Below, in pieces: positions 37,281 through 45,249 of a stretch of 64,000 bases of DNA (position 1 is its first letter; each line of letters opens with the position of its first letter). The stretch is taken from the NCBI GenBank assembly GCA_020851555.1, contig JADZCM010000002.1, forward strand, positions 1 to 64,000, read 5' to 3'. The position numbers and the translations under genes were made by a program. The notes under the pieces are model-generated. The model searched no databases. It saw only the letters and a list, made by a program, of their open reading frames with translations, and had not been told where the DNA came from. The DNA comes from Bryobacterales bacterium. GTDB taxonomy: Bacteria > Acidobacteriota > Terriglobia > Bryobacterales > Bryobacteraceae.

Positions 37281-37721
37281 ATGAGATCCGATGCCCGCGG
37301 CAGAAACCCTGGAGAGCCTGTCCGCGATTACGCCGCCGGACAGGCTGCCGACCTGCTTCGCCGGGCCACCTTTCACGCCGGCCGCGTCCGCAAGTCACAA
37401 CACGCCGGCTCCATACACGACCTGCGCGTCGCCATACGGCGGCTCAGCCAGTGCCTGCGGGTGTTTGACCAGTTCTTCCCGCCGGGCCGCCTGAAGAAGG
37501 TCCGGCAGAAGCTGAAGGCTTGCATGGACCTGGCTTCCGCGGTCCGCGACCTGGACATCGCCCTCGAGTTGTTGCGCCGGGCCGCCCTGCCGCCGGATTC
37601 GCCGCTGATGCTGAGCCTGGCCGAGGAGCGGGCCGGCTCCATTCAGGAACTGGTTGCGGAGCTGCAACTCTGGGTGAAGAAGGACGTGCACCGGAAGTGG
37701 CGTTCCCGGCTCGGTCTTTGA
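37281..37721 (+). CDS. CHAD-domain protein, N-terminal half
   Basis: 146 residues from ATG 37281. HDLRVAIRRLSQCLRVFDQFFP is the classic first CHAD helix, with the histidine and arginine pattern that binds phosphate polymers, then DLASAVRDLDIALELL and the basic VKKDVHRKWRSRLGL. The frame ends in TGA at 37719-37721, but the next frame continues directly with the second half of the domain. CHAD proteins of about 300 residues bind inorganic polyphosphate. The gene faces the tmk-like/sixA set across 161 bp. Confidence 0.85.
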   Translation: MRSDARGRNPGEPVRDYAAGQAADLLRRATFHAGRVRKSQHAGSIHDLRVAIRRLSQCLRVFDQFFPPGRLKKVRQKLKACMDLASAVRDLDIALELLRRAALPPDSPLMLSLAEERAGSIQELVAELQLWVKKDVHRKWRSRLGL

Positions 37722-37722
37722 G
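37716..37722 (+). other. CTT TGA G junction between the CHAD halves
   Basis: In the first frame the codons are GGT CTT TGA. Skipping one base gives CTT then GAG GCG AAA ATG, which fuses both halves into one CHAD protein. CTT TGA is the same shift sequence used in the release-factor-2 gene prfB (where TGA is followed by C, not G). No AGGGGG-like stimulator lies just upstream. GAGG at 37720-37723 could instead act as a ribosome site for ATG 37729. Confidence 0.6.
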
Positions 37723-37728
37723 GCGAAA

Positions 37729-38187
37729 ATGGTCAAACTCCGTTGGGACGAGTCCATGAGCGCGGCGGGCAACGCCCGGCTGCGGCTGCCGGCGCTGGCC
37801 CGCGCCTACTTCTCGAGCGGCAGGAAGCTTGTGGAGGCGCCGGCGCGGCCCGCCTTGCTCCACCGCTTCCGCCTGGACACCAAGGCGCTGCGCTACACCC
37901 TGGAGCTTTTTGGTCCGTGTTACGGTCCGGGGCTCGACCGCCGCCTGAGTGTGCTGCGCCGGATTCAATCGTTCCTCGGGGCCATCAACGACTACTCAAC
38001 CACCATGGAGATGCTGGCCGGAGGGCGGGCGCAAGGAGGTCCGGAGCTCGTCCGCGCGCGAGAACTTCTGGCCGCGCGGGCCAGGAGGAAGATCCTTGAA
38101 TTCCGGAGGTACGCGAACCGGCTTTTCCACGACCAGGCCGAAGAGCGGCGGTGGGTGTTATACCTCTCCCGCCCCAGGCAGTGTTGA
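37729..38187 (+). CDS. CHAD-domain protein, C-terminal half
   Basis: 152 residues from ATG 37729. FRLDTKALRYTLELFGPCYG and RRIQSFLGAINDYSTTMEML are the second CHAD motif pair, and the tail RYANRLFHDQAEERRWVLYL is typical. Separately it would be only half of the usual domain. GAGG lies five bases before the ATG, so re-initiation after the upstream TGA is possible; a +1 shift at CTT TGA, or an assembly error, are the alternatives. Confidence 0.8.
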   Translation: MVKLRWDESMSAAGNARLRLPALARAYFSSGRKLVEAPARPALLHRFRLDTKALRYTLELFGPCYGPGLDRRLSVLRRIQSFLGAINDYSTTMEMLAGGRAQGGPELVRARELLAARARRKILEFRRYANRLFHDQAEERRWVLYLSRPRQC

Positions 38188-38253
38188 GGGGCGGCGGCGG
38201 CCCGCATGGTAGACTGGGCTTGAAACACTGCGAGTTACCCCGGGAAGCGCGCC

Positions 38254-38343
38254 GGAGAGATGGCCGAGTGGTTGAAGGCGCACGCTTGGAAAGCGTGTAT
38301 AGGGGAAACTCTATCGAGGGTTCGAATCCCTCTCTCTCCGCCA
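38254..38343 (+). tRNA. tRNA-Ser (anticodon GGA)
   Basis: A 90-nt class II tRNA with acceptor GGAGAGA/TCTCTCC, D arm ATGGCCGAGTGGTTGAAGGCG-like (20 of these bases are standard), anticodon loop CTTGGAAAG with GGA at 38288-38290, a long variable arm (TATAGGGGAAACTCTATC), T arm with GGTTCGAATCC and an encoded CCA at 38341-38343. Confidence 0.97.
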
Positions 38344-38455
38344 GACCTCTGCGTTCAATCGCGGCTCCACGCCGGGAGGATCACCCCGCCTGCGTGCGTA
38401 TCATAACCGGCATCCATATGCGCCGGCGGCCGGCCTCTGTGCAAAATTGAGGGTT

Positions 38456-39766
38456 ATGCTCACGGAAGACCAGCTCAAGGTAACCACGCTGGGGCCGGCC
38501 CGGTTTGATTCGCCCCTGCGGCTGTCCACCACCCGCGGAGACGGTCTCAGCGAGTTTACGCCCGACACGGCCCGGCTTCTGCTGCGCGCCGACTTCGCCG
38601 CCGAAGCCGAAATCCGCCCCGGTCTCTCTTTCGAGAAAGCGGGCCCGCGCCAGCGCATCTTCTTCGACCCGCAAGGCGCCAAGGCGGCGATCGTGACCTG
38701 CGGAGGGCTGTGCCCCGGCCTCAACAACGTGATCCGCTCCCTGTTCCTGTCGCTGCACCACAACTACGGGGTAAAGGACGTACTCGGGATGCGCTACGGC
38801 TACGCGGGCCTCAATCCCGCCAGGGGAGTCGCGCCGGTACGCCTCACCGAGGAGTACGTCGAGTCCATACACAAGCTGGGCGGCACGGTGCTTGGAACGT
38901 CCCGCGGCCCCGAAGACCCACGGGTGATCGTGGATTATCTGGAGCAGGAACGGGTCAACCTCCTGTTCCCGGTGGGGGGCGACGGAACCCAGCGCGGCGC
39001 GCACGAGATCGCGGCCGAAGCGCGGCGGCGCGGCCTGCCGTTGAGCGTTGTGGGCATCCCCAAGACCATCGACAACGACCTGCCCTACGTGTGGGAATCG
39101 TTCGGCTACAAAACGGCCCTGGCCAAAGCGAGAGAAGTGCTGGACTGCGCCCACGCGGAATCCAAGGGCGTCCGCAACGGCATCGGCCTGGTGAAGCTCA
39201 TGGGACGCTACTCCGGGTCCATCGCCGCCGGAGCCACCCTCGCCAGTCAGGAGGTGAACTTCACGCTGGTGCCGGAGGTGCCTTTCAAACTGGAGGGCGA
39301 AGCCGGTTTCCTGGCCGTGCTCAAGCGGCGGATCCTGGCGCGCGGCCACGCGGTCATCGTGGTTGCCGAGGGGGCGGGGCAGGACCTCATGCCGCCGCAA
39401 CCGGAGGAGCGGGACGCCTCGGGCAACCTGAAGCTCGGCGATATCGGGCCCTTCCTGCGCGAACAGATCCTGCGCTATTTCGCCGCGGCGGGACTAATGG
39501 CGAACGTCCGATATTTCGATCCCAGTTACATCATCCGCAGCGTTCCGGCGATCACCGAGGACAGCCTGCTGTGCGACCGTCTCGCGCGCAACGCCGTGCA
39601 CGCCGCCATGGCCGGGAAGACCGACGTGTTAATGGGACTCTGGTACAACACCTTTATTCACGTGCCCATCCGGCTGGCGATTTCCGAGACGAAGAGACTC
39701 TCGCCCGGGAGCGAGGTGTGGCGCGCCGTTCTGGCCGCCACCGGCCAGCCGGCGCGCTTCGCCTGA
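38456..39766 (+). CDS. 6-phosphofructokinase, plant/trypanosome-type ATP-PFK
   Basis: 436 residues from ATG 38456; TTG 38447 is an alternative and GAGGG lies only two bases before the ATG. Motifs: TCGGLCPGLNN near 81, GGDGTQRGA (174-182), PKTIDNDL (202-209) and MGRYSGSIAAGA. Gly after GGD predicts ATP rather than pyrophosphate as donor, while Lys in PKTIDND is the form found in plant and trypanosome ATP enzymes and in PPi enzymes. It catalyses fructose-6-phosphate to fructose-1,6-bisphosphate. The gene is separate from other glycolytic genes and converges with aroDE. Confidence 0.9.
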   Translation: MLTEDQLKVTTLGPARFDSPLRLSTTRGDGLSEFTPDTARLLLRADFAAEAEIRPGLSFEKAGPRQRIFFDPQGAKAAIVTCGGLCPGLNNVIRSLFLSLHHNYGVKDVLGMRYGYAGLNPARGVAPVRLTEEYVESIHKLGGTVLGTSRGPEDPRVIVDYLEQERVNLLFPVGGDGTQRGAHEIAAEARRRGLPLSVVGIPKTIDNDLPYVWESFGYKTALAKAREVLDCAHAESKGVRNGIGLVKLMGRYSGSIAAGATLASQEVNFTLVPEVPFKLEGEAGFLAVLKRRILARGHAVIVVAEGAGQDLMPPQPEERDASGNLKLGDIGPFLREQILRYFAAAGLMANVRYFDPSYIIRSVPAITEDSLLCDRLARNAVHAAMAGKTDVLMGLWYNTFIHVPIRLAISETKRLSPGSEVWRAVLAATGQPARFA

Positions 39767-39778
39767 GGGGGCGGGACC

Positions 39779-41287
39779 TCAGCCTGCGCCGGCGCAACCC
39801 AACGCTTCGCGCGCCGCTCTCTCCATCACCGCGCGCGGAGCGCTCTCGCCGGTCCAGGTCTCGAACTGCCGCGCCGCCTGCTCGAGGAACATCTGGAGGC
39901 CGGGAATCACCGTTTTGCCCTGCGCCCGCGCCCTTCTGAGCAATAGCGTCTCCAGCGGGTTGTAGACCATGTCGAGAACCACGTCGGCGGGAATGCGGTC
40001 GCGGAAGTAGCAGCCTTGCACCCGCGGATGCATGCCCAGGGGCGTGGCGTGCACCACCGCGTCGAAGTGCAGCTTACCGAGTTGTTCCTCCAGCAGCATC
40101 GCCGCGCCGCAGGCCCGCGCCAGCCCCCGCACCTGGTTCAGCTCGATGCCCACAATGGAGACCCGCGCGCCCGCGTCCGTCAGCGCGAAGGCCGCTGCGC
40201 GCGCCGCCCCGCCGCTTCCCACCAGCAGGATGGAGGACTTGGCCAGCCGCAGATGGCGGGCCAAAGGCGCTGCCACGGCGGGAGCATCGGCGTTCAGCCC
40301 GCGCCACTTGCCGGCCTTGCGCCACACGGTGTTCACCGCTCCGATGCGCCGGGCCAGCGGGTCGACATGGTCTAGGTGCCGCAGGATCCGCTGTTTGTGC
40401 GGCATGGTGACGCTGAAGCCGGCGACGGGGAGACGTCCGGCCAGTTGCATGAAGTCCCCCACCTGCGCCGGCGCCACCAGAAACGGCAGATACACCGCGT
40501 CCAATCGCCGCGCCTGAAAAGCGCGGTTGTGGACGGCTGGAGAGATGGAGTGCCCCACCGGGTGGGCGATGATCCCGTAGATCTTGCTGGAGCGGCCCAC
40601 CTTGTCCACCCGGTACTGGCGCCGCAGAGTCTTCGCTTCCACCTGCCCCGGCGCCGTGCCTTCGCCGGCGGCGGGCGCGGCGTAAGTGTACTGACTCCCG
40701 AAAGCAGGGGCGAGGACTCGCGAGGGAAAACCGCTCTCTCCCATGGTGAACGCGACCAGCCGGTCGCGGGGATGCGCCCGGCATGCTGCCAGGACCCGGT
40801 GAATGTCGCTCGGCTTGCGCGCCGTGGTGACGAGTTTGTGCGTATCGGCGGGCTGGCGCAACAGCCGCCGGAGCAAGGGTTCCACCGCCGGAGTCCTCGT
40901 GAAATCGTGGTACGAGATCACCAGTTTCGCGCCGCGGGTGAGCGTCTCGGGCAGCACGCCCGCCTTCTCGGCGCTTTCGATTTCCAGGTCCACGGCGCGA
41001 GCGCCGGCTTCGACGGCGGCCTCCAGCAGGCGCAACTGCTCTTCGATATCCCCGCCGAACCTGCCCCGGCTCGGGCGCCGCCGGCAGGTTGCCAGCACGG
41101 CGCATTCCGGGTATTCCTTGAGAAACGCGCGAATCGCCCGCGGGCCTTCCTCGGGCCGCCGCAGGCAGTCAAGGCGGAATTCCAGAAAGGTCTCGCCGCC
41201 GTCCGCTTCGCGCCTCGCGGCTTCCAGCAGATCACGCGTCTCGCTGAATCCGAGCGCAACGCAGACGGTGCCGGGAGCCCAGTTCAC
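39779..41287 (-). CDS. aroDE: fused 3-dehydroquinate dehydratase / shikimate dehydrogenase
   Basis: 502 residues with two enzymes of the shikimate pathway. The N-terminal type I dehydratase (about 1-215) has E36 in FLEFRLD, H127 in ISYHDF and the Schiff-base lysine K151 in HKLVTTARKP. The C-terminal dehydrogenase (about 232-500) has GHSISPAVHNRAF, K298 in SVTMPHK, D334 in GLNADAP (the usual Thr of NTD is Ala) and the Rossmann loop GSGGAARA (357-364). Start is GTG 41287. It is six bases behind cpoB and thus read with the tol-pal operon. Confidence 0.95.
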   Translation of the reverse strand: MNWAPGTVCVALGFSETRDLLEAARREADGGETFLEFRLDCLRRPEEGPRAIRAFLKEYPECAVLATCRRRPSRGRFGGDIEEQLRLLEAAVEAGARAVDLEIESAEKAGVLPETLTRGAKLVISYHDFTRTPAVEPLLRRLLRQPADTHKLVTTARKPSDIHRVLAACRAHPRDRLVAFTMGESGFPSRVLAPAFGSQYTYAAPAAGEGTAPGQVEAKTLRRQYRVDKVGRSSKIYGIIAHPVGHSISPAVHNRAFQARRLDAVYLPFLVAPAQVGDFMQLAGRLPVAGFSVTMPHKQRILRHLDHVDPLARRIGAVNTVWRKAGKWRGLNADAPAVAAPLARHLRLAKSSILLVGSGGAARAAAFALTDAGARVSIVGIELNQVRGLARACGAAMLLEEQLGKLHFDAVVHATPLGMHPRVQGCYFRDRIPADVVLDMVYNPLETLLLRRARAQGKTVIPGLQMFLEQAARQFETWTGESAPRAVMERAAREALGCAGAG

Positions 41288-41293
41288 GGAGGT

Positions 41294-42139
41294 TCACTTC
41301 GATGGGGGCCGCGCCGGCTTGGCGGTCGCGGGAAGGGCCTTGAGCTGCGCCTGCGCCCGTTTGGCCAGGTCGTGCGTCTTGAACCTCTTGATGAGAAGGT
41401 TGAACTCCGCCCTGGCCTTGGCGGTCTCGCCGAGCTCCGTGAAGGCCATGGCCTTCATGTAGAGCGCGTCAGGGGTTCGCTCGCTGTCCAGGTAATTCGT
41501 CAGAACCATGTCGAACGCGGTGACCGCTTCCTGGTACCGTTGGAGACGGTACAGTATGTCGCCGATGTAATACTGGGCGGAAGCGGCTTGCTCGGTGGTT
41601 CCGTAAGCCTGGACGTAATCGGTGAACTCCCTGAGCGCCAGTTCGAAGTTGCCGCTCTCCCTGTCCCGCGTCGCGTTCTGAAAGAGCGTCTCGGCGGGCA
41701 TGGAAAACGCGGAGGGCGGCGCCACGGGCGGGGCCTGGAGGGTCTTGAGGGCGGTGCTGATGTCGAGCAACTGCTGCTCGAATCTCGCCAGGCGCGCGCT
41801 GAGCGTGCCCACCGACTCCCGCAGCGTCTGGAAATCGTTCGCCATCTGGTCCACCTTCGAGCCGATGGTGGCCACCGGAAGGTTCAGGCTCTTGGCCTGC
41901 CCGTCAACCTTGGCGCTCAATTCGCCCACCGAAGCGTTCGTCTTGTTCGCGGCTTCCGTGGCCTGCTGCACCTGCTGGGTCAGTTGCGCCAGTTTCTCGT
42001 CCACGGACGACTTCATGGCCTTCAACTGGTCGGCAAACATGGCCACTTCCAACTGCAATTCGACGTACTCCTTCCTCTGACCCAGAAGAGAGCACGCCGC
42101 CACGCCGAGAATCAGCGGAACACGCCACGAGTGTCTCAT
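41294..42139 (-). CDS. cpoB: Tol-Pal accessory protein CpoB (YbgF)
   Basis: 281 residues from ATG 42139. After a signal peptide (SWRVPLILGVAACSLLG) comes a coiled-coil segment (about 30-140) and a TPR region (about 155-265) with YYIGDILYRLQRYQEAVTAFD and PDALYMKAMAFTELGETAKA. CpoB links Tol-Pal to peptidoglycan synthesis in E. coli. A 72-bp gap with a strong hairpin separates it from pal upstream; aroDE follows after six bases. Confidence 0.92.
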   Translation of the reverse strand: MRHSWRVPLILGVAACSLLGQRKEYVELQLEVAMFADQLKAMKSSVDEKLAQLTQQVQQATEAANKTNASVGELSAKVDGQAKSLNLPVATIGSKVDQMANDFQTLRESVGTLSARLARFEQQLLDISTALKTLQAPPVAPPSAFSMPAETLFQNATRDRESGNFELALREFTDYVQAYGTTEQAASAQYYIGDILYRLQRYQEAVTAFDMVLTNYLDSERTPDALYMKAMAFTELGETAKARAEFNLLIKRFKTHDLAKRAQAQLKALPATAKPARPPSK

Positions 42140-42167
42140 TGCCTCAGTTTCCACCTGACACGATTGT

Positions 42168-42201
42168 GAAGAGGCCCGTCCGAAGACGGGCGGGCCTCTT
42201 C
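42168..42201 (-). terminator. intercistronic hairpin with UUCG loop between pal and cpoB
   Basis: On the minus strand a stem GAAGAGG/CCTCTTC encloses a second stem CCCGTC/GACGGG closed by a TTCG tetraloop, with a four-base bulge CCCG. This is a very stable RNA element 11 bases after the pal stop. No T run follows, so it is more likely an attenuator, mRNA stabiliser or processing site than a classic terminator. Confidence 0.6.
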
Positions 42202-42211
42202 AGGATCAGGA

Positions 42212-42994
42212 TCAATTGCCGGACGAGAAATGCGCGCGCCGGTTTCTCTGCCAGCAGCTTTCCTCCGACTCGGTGCACTGCGGCCGCTCCTTGCCGTAGC
42301 TGATGGTCCTCAGGCTGCCGGCCGGAACGCCCAACTGCACCAGGAACTCCTTGGCGGAGGCGGCACGGCGGTCGCCCAGCCCAAGGTTGTACTCCGCGGA
42401 GCCGCGCTCGTCGCAGTGCCCCTCGACCAGAACCACGCCGCCGGGATACTCGCTCAGGATGTTCTTCAGCGCCGAGGCGTTTCTGGTAAGCGCCGCGCGG
42501 GCGTCCTCCCGTATGTCGCTCTTGTCGTAGTCGAAGAAGGCGTCCTGCACTTCCGCCGACAGCATCTCACTGAGCGTCCGCTTCGCCACCGGCGGCGGAG
42601 GCGGCGGAGGCGGCGGAGGCGGCACGGTGACTGCCACAGTGGCGGAGCGCGAATCGGCGCCTCCCGGGCCTTTCGCCGTCAAAGTGTAGGTGGTGCTGTC
42701 GTTGGGAAACACCTGGCGCGTGCCCGTGGCCTGTACCGACCCGATCCCCTGATTGATGGAGATCTCCGTGGCGTTGCTGACATCCCACCGCAGCGTGGCG
42801 GACTGGCCCCGCTGGATCGTCGACGGCTCGACCGCGAATTGAGAGATCGAGGGCTTGGCCGGCGGCGGTGGCGGTGGCGGCTCCTCCTGCTTGGGCGGTG
42901 GCGGCGGCGGCGGCGCCACTTTCTTCCTGCACCCCGTTGCGGACAGGAACAACATGAAACCCAACAGCATTAGGCTGATCTTTCGCTTACTCAT
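42212..42994 (-). CDS. pal: peptidoglycan-associated lipoprotein Pal, with extra Ig-like domain
   Basis: 260 residues from ATG 42994 (GAGGA seven bases upstream). Lipobox ends in ATGC with lipidated Cys22, then two proline runs (PPPPPPP and similar), an Ig-like beta domain (about 50-123: ISQFAVEPSTIQRGQSATLRW), an eleven-proline run, and the OmpA C-terminal domain from about 140 with FDYDKSDIRED, VEGHCDERGSAEYN and RRAASAKEFL. Pal holds the outer membrane to peptidoglycan. The Ig-like module between lipid anchor and OmpA domain is not part of E. coli Pal and should lengthen its reach. Confidence 0.93.
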   Translation of the reverse strand: MSKRKISLMLLGFMLFLSATGCRKKVAPPPPPPPKQEEPPPPPPPAKPSISQFAVEPSTIQRGQSATLRWDVSNATEISINQGIGSVQATGTRQVFPNDSTTYTLTAKGPGGADSRSATVAVTVPPPPPPPPPPPVAKRTLSEMLSAEVQDAFFDYDKSDIREDARAALTRNASALKNILSEYPGGVVLVEGHCDERGSAEYNLGLGDRRAASAKEFLVQLGVPAGSLRTISYGKERPQCTESEESCWQRNRRAHFSSGN

Positions 42995-43046
42995 CCGTAT
43001 CCTCGCTTCCTGACTGTGATTCTCCAACTCTACCCCAACAGAGATT

Positions 43047-44435
43047 TCATTTCCACACCGGCCGCATGTTCCGGCCCTGCGTGGTAAGTTGCTGCAATTG
43101 AGTCCCGTCGGCGAGCATGGTCCAGAGCTGCGTCCCGCCCTGCCGGTTCGAGGAAAACACCAGGTGGCGCCCGTCGGGGGCCCAGACGGGATTCTCGTTG
43201 CGGCCCGCGCCATGCGTGAGCTGCACGAACTGGCGTGTCGCCACGTCCATGACGAAGATGTTGTAGTTGCCGGGAGCGAATCCGCGCGTCCAGGCGAAGG
43301 CGATGTGCTGTCCGTCGGGATGATAGGCCGGATGCACCGCCTCCCCCTCGCCGTTGGTCAGCCTCTGCACGTCCGTTCCGTCGATGGACATCTTGTAGAT
43401 TTGCGCCATCCCTCCCCGGCCGGATACAAAGACCATCTCGGCGCCCGTTTTGGGATTGACCCGCGGCGCGGTATTGACGGTGCGGGTGAAGGTCAAGCGC
43501 TGGAGGCCGCTGCCGTTGAGATTCGCGCTGTAAATGTCCGAGTCGCCCTCCTTGGCCGTGTTGGAGGCGAAGAGGATGCGCTGCCCGTCGGGGGTGAACT
43601 CCGGTGTGTAGTTCAGACTTCCCGGCGGGTTGAAGAAGTTGAGCCGTCCGCCCGTCACCAGGGAATGGAGCCGGATCTGCCACTCTCCCGTCTTGCTCTG
43701 AGTGATGTAGGCGAGCGTGCTGGAGTCGGGCGAGACGGCCGCCTGCCACGCGTCGGCCTTGTAGAACGTCACCTGCTTCTGGTTGGACCCGTCGGGGTCC
43801 ATTGACCAGATCTCGCGGCTGCCGGTGCGCGTCGAGTCAAAGTAGATCTTGGTTCCCAAGAGGCTCTTGTATCCGAACAGGGCCAGGATGTCGGCGGCGA
43901 ATTCGTGGCCCGTCTGCCGCGCGCCCGCGTCGTCCAGCGGCCCGAAGTACATCTTGCCGAGCACCTGCGCGGTGGCGATGTCGCTCTGCGTGACGTTGAA
44001 GAGCCAGCCGAACACCACCAGGCGCCCGTCCTGCACGCCTGAGTATCCGAACGCCAGGTAGGTGGCGCTGGCGGGCGGCAGGCTCCAGTCCGTGAGCCAG
44101 GGGCCCTGCCGCACGGGTTGCGGCGGAGGCGCGCCCTTGCGGGCGGGCGCCGGCGGCGTCAACGGAGGCCGGAAGTCCTGCGGACGCTGCGGAGTCTCCA
44201 GCGGGTACATGCTCTTGGGGACCATGCGGAACAGCCCCGAGCTGTCCAGGTCGTTGTAGAGGGTCTGGTTGAAGGCGTCCATGACCCGTTGGGCCTCGCC
44301 CGAGCCTCGCAGATCCGGCACGGCGATGGCGGTGCGGTCACCTTGAGTGAGCTTGATCAGCACGTCGCTCTGCTGCGCCGCGGCAGGCGCCGCCGGCAGC
44401 GTCAGAGCCAGGATGAGGCCAATGTTTCTTTTCAT
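43047..44435 (-). CDS. tolB: TolB periplasmic beta-propeller protein
   Basis: 462 residues. Signal peptide KRNIGLILALTLPAAPAAAQ, an N-terminal domain (about 25-200) and a six-bladed propeller (about 200-460) whose blades end with DPDGSNQKQVTF, LNGSGLQRLTF, IDGTDVQRLT and similar. TolB passes the Tol-Pal signal to Pal. A Pro-rich insert (PPLTPPAPARKGAPPPQPV) between strands of the N-terminal domain is an acidobacterial-style addition. The start overlaps the tolA/tonB stop (ATGA), and pal follows after 52 bp. Confidence 0.95.
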   Translation of the reverse strand: MKRNIGLILALTLPAAPAAAQQSDVLIKLTQGDRTAIAVPDLRGSGEAQRVMDAFNQTLYNDLDSSGLFRMVPKSMYPLETPQRPQDFRPPLTPPAPARKGAPPPQPVRQGPWLTDWSLPPASATYLAFGYSGVQDGRLVVFGWLFNVTQSDIATAQVLGKMYFGPLDDAGARQTGHEFAADILALFGYKSLLGTKIYFDSTRTGSREIWSMDPDGSNQKQVTFYKADAWQAAVSPDSSTLAYITQSKTGEWQIRLHSLVTGGRLNFFNPPGSLNYTPEFTPDGQRILFASNTAKEGDSDIYSANLNGSGLQRLTFTRTVNTAPRVNPKTGAEMVFVSGRGGMAQIYKMSIDGTDVQRLTNGEGEAVHPAYHPDGQHIAFAWTRGFAPGNYNIFVMDVATRQFVQLTHGAGRNENPVWAPDGRHLVFSSNRQGGTQLWTMLADGTQLQQLTTQGRNMRPVWK

Positions 44436-45226
44436 CTCTTTAGCTGAAACCAGAATTCGATCCGGGCCTCGTTGCGCTCAAAGCCGGGCGGCAGTGGCGG
44501 GAACGGACTGGCCTCATAGACCGCGCGCTCGGCGGAGTAGTCCAGCGTCTTGTCGCCGCTCGACTGTTCCAGCCGGACATTGCGCGTGGAACCGTCCCGC
44601 CGTATCAGGAAAGTCACGATGACCGGCGGGGCGGTCCTGAGCCTGGGATCCACGTCCGCCGTGCGCCACCGCTGGGCCACCCGCTGCTCGAGGAGGCTCC
44701 GGTATGCGCCGAACCGCGTCCCGAGCGCGTCGCCCGGGCCCAGGCCCACCCCGCCCGAACCCGTCTGAGCCACCATGGGGCTGGAGAGCGCGCGCCCCGT
44801 GCTGCTGTAGAGCTGATTGGGCGCATCGTTGGGCGGCAGGTTCTTGGCCACCGGCCGGGCGGCGGGCCTTGCGAGCTGCTTGGTCTTCCCCCGTCCCTTG
44901 ATCGCGATAGCGGCGGGATTCGGCTCGGCCGCGCGCTTGGCCGTCTGTTTCTTGGCGGCCGGAGGTTCGGGGATGGAGGACTCAGTGTCGTTGGCAAGCG
45001 GGTTCACGGGGCCTCCGCGCGACGGCAACGGGATCTGGCTCACCGGCGTGATCCCCACGCTCCCCCCGCCCAGGGAGTTCGGATTCCCCCACAGCTCTCT
45101 GGGACGGTTCACCACAACTCCTTGAACAATCAGCGCCGCCAGCAGTCCCGAGTGCAGCGCGATGGAGACGAGGATCGGTCTCCCCAGCGCTTCCTGCTCT
45201 GCCAGAATGTCCAGATGCGCCGGCAC
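44432..45226 (-). CDS. TolA/TonB-type energy transducer
   Basis: 264 residues from GTG 45226. One N-terminal TM helix (about 17-38: RPILVSIALHSGLLAALIVQG), a Pro/Ala/Lys-rich linker through the periplasm, and a C-terminal TonB-like domain (about 175-264) with SLLEQRVAQRW, PPVIVTFLIRRDGSTRNVRLEQSSGD and SPFPPLPPGF. In position tolA, but the C-terminal domain is TonB-like. It likely couples proton-motive force from TolQR to TolB/Pal, and might also serve receptors such as the one at the window end. Confidence 0.88.
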   Translation of the reverse strand: MPAHLDILAEQEALGRPILVSIALHSGLLAALIVQGVVVNRPRELWGNPNSLGGGSVGITPVSQIPLPSRGGPVNPLANDTESSIPEPPAAKKQTAKRAAEPNPAAIAIKGRGKTKQLARPAARPVAKNLPPNDAPNQLYSSTGRALSSPMVAQTGSGGVGLGPGDALGTRFGAYRSLLEQRVAQRWRTADVDPRLRTAPPVIVTFLIRRDGSTRNVRLEQSSGDKTLDYSAERAVYEASPFPPLPPGFERNEARIEFWFQLKR

Positions 45227-45249
45227 TTAACAATCCCTCATGTAGTATA

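Noticed and set aside
42590..42640. GC-rich nine-base repeat as a separate element
   Set aside because: It encodes the proline run of Pal and is noted there; no evidence for an independent role.
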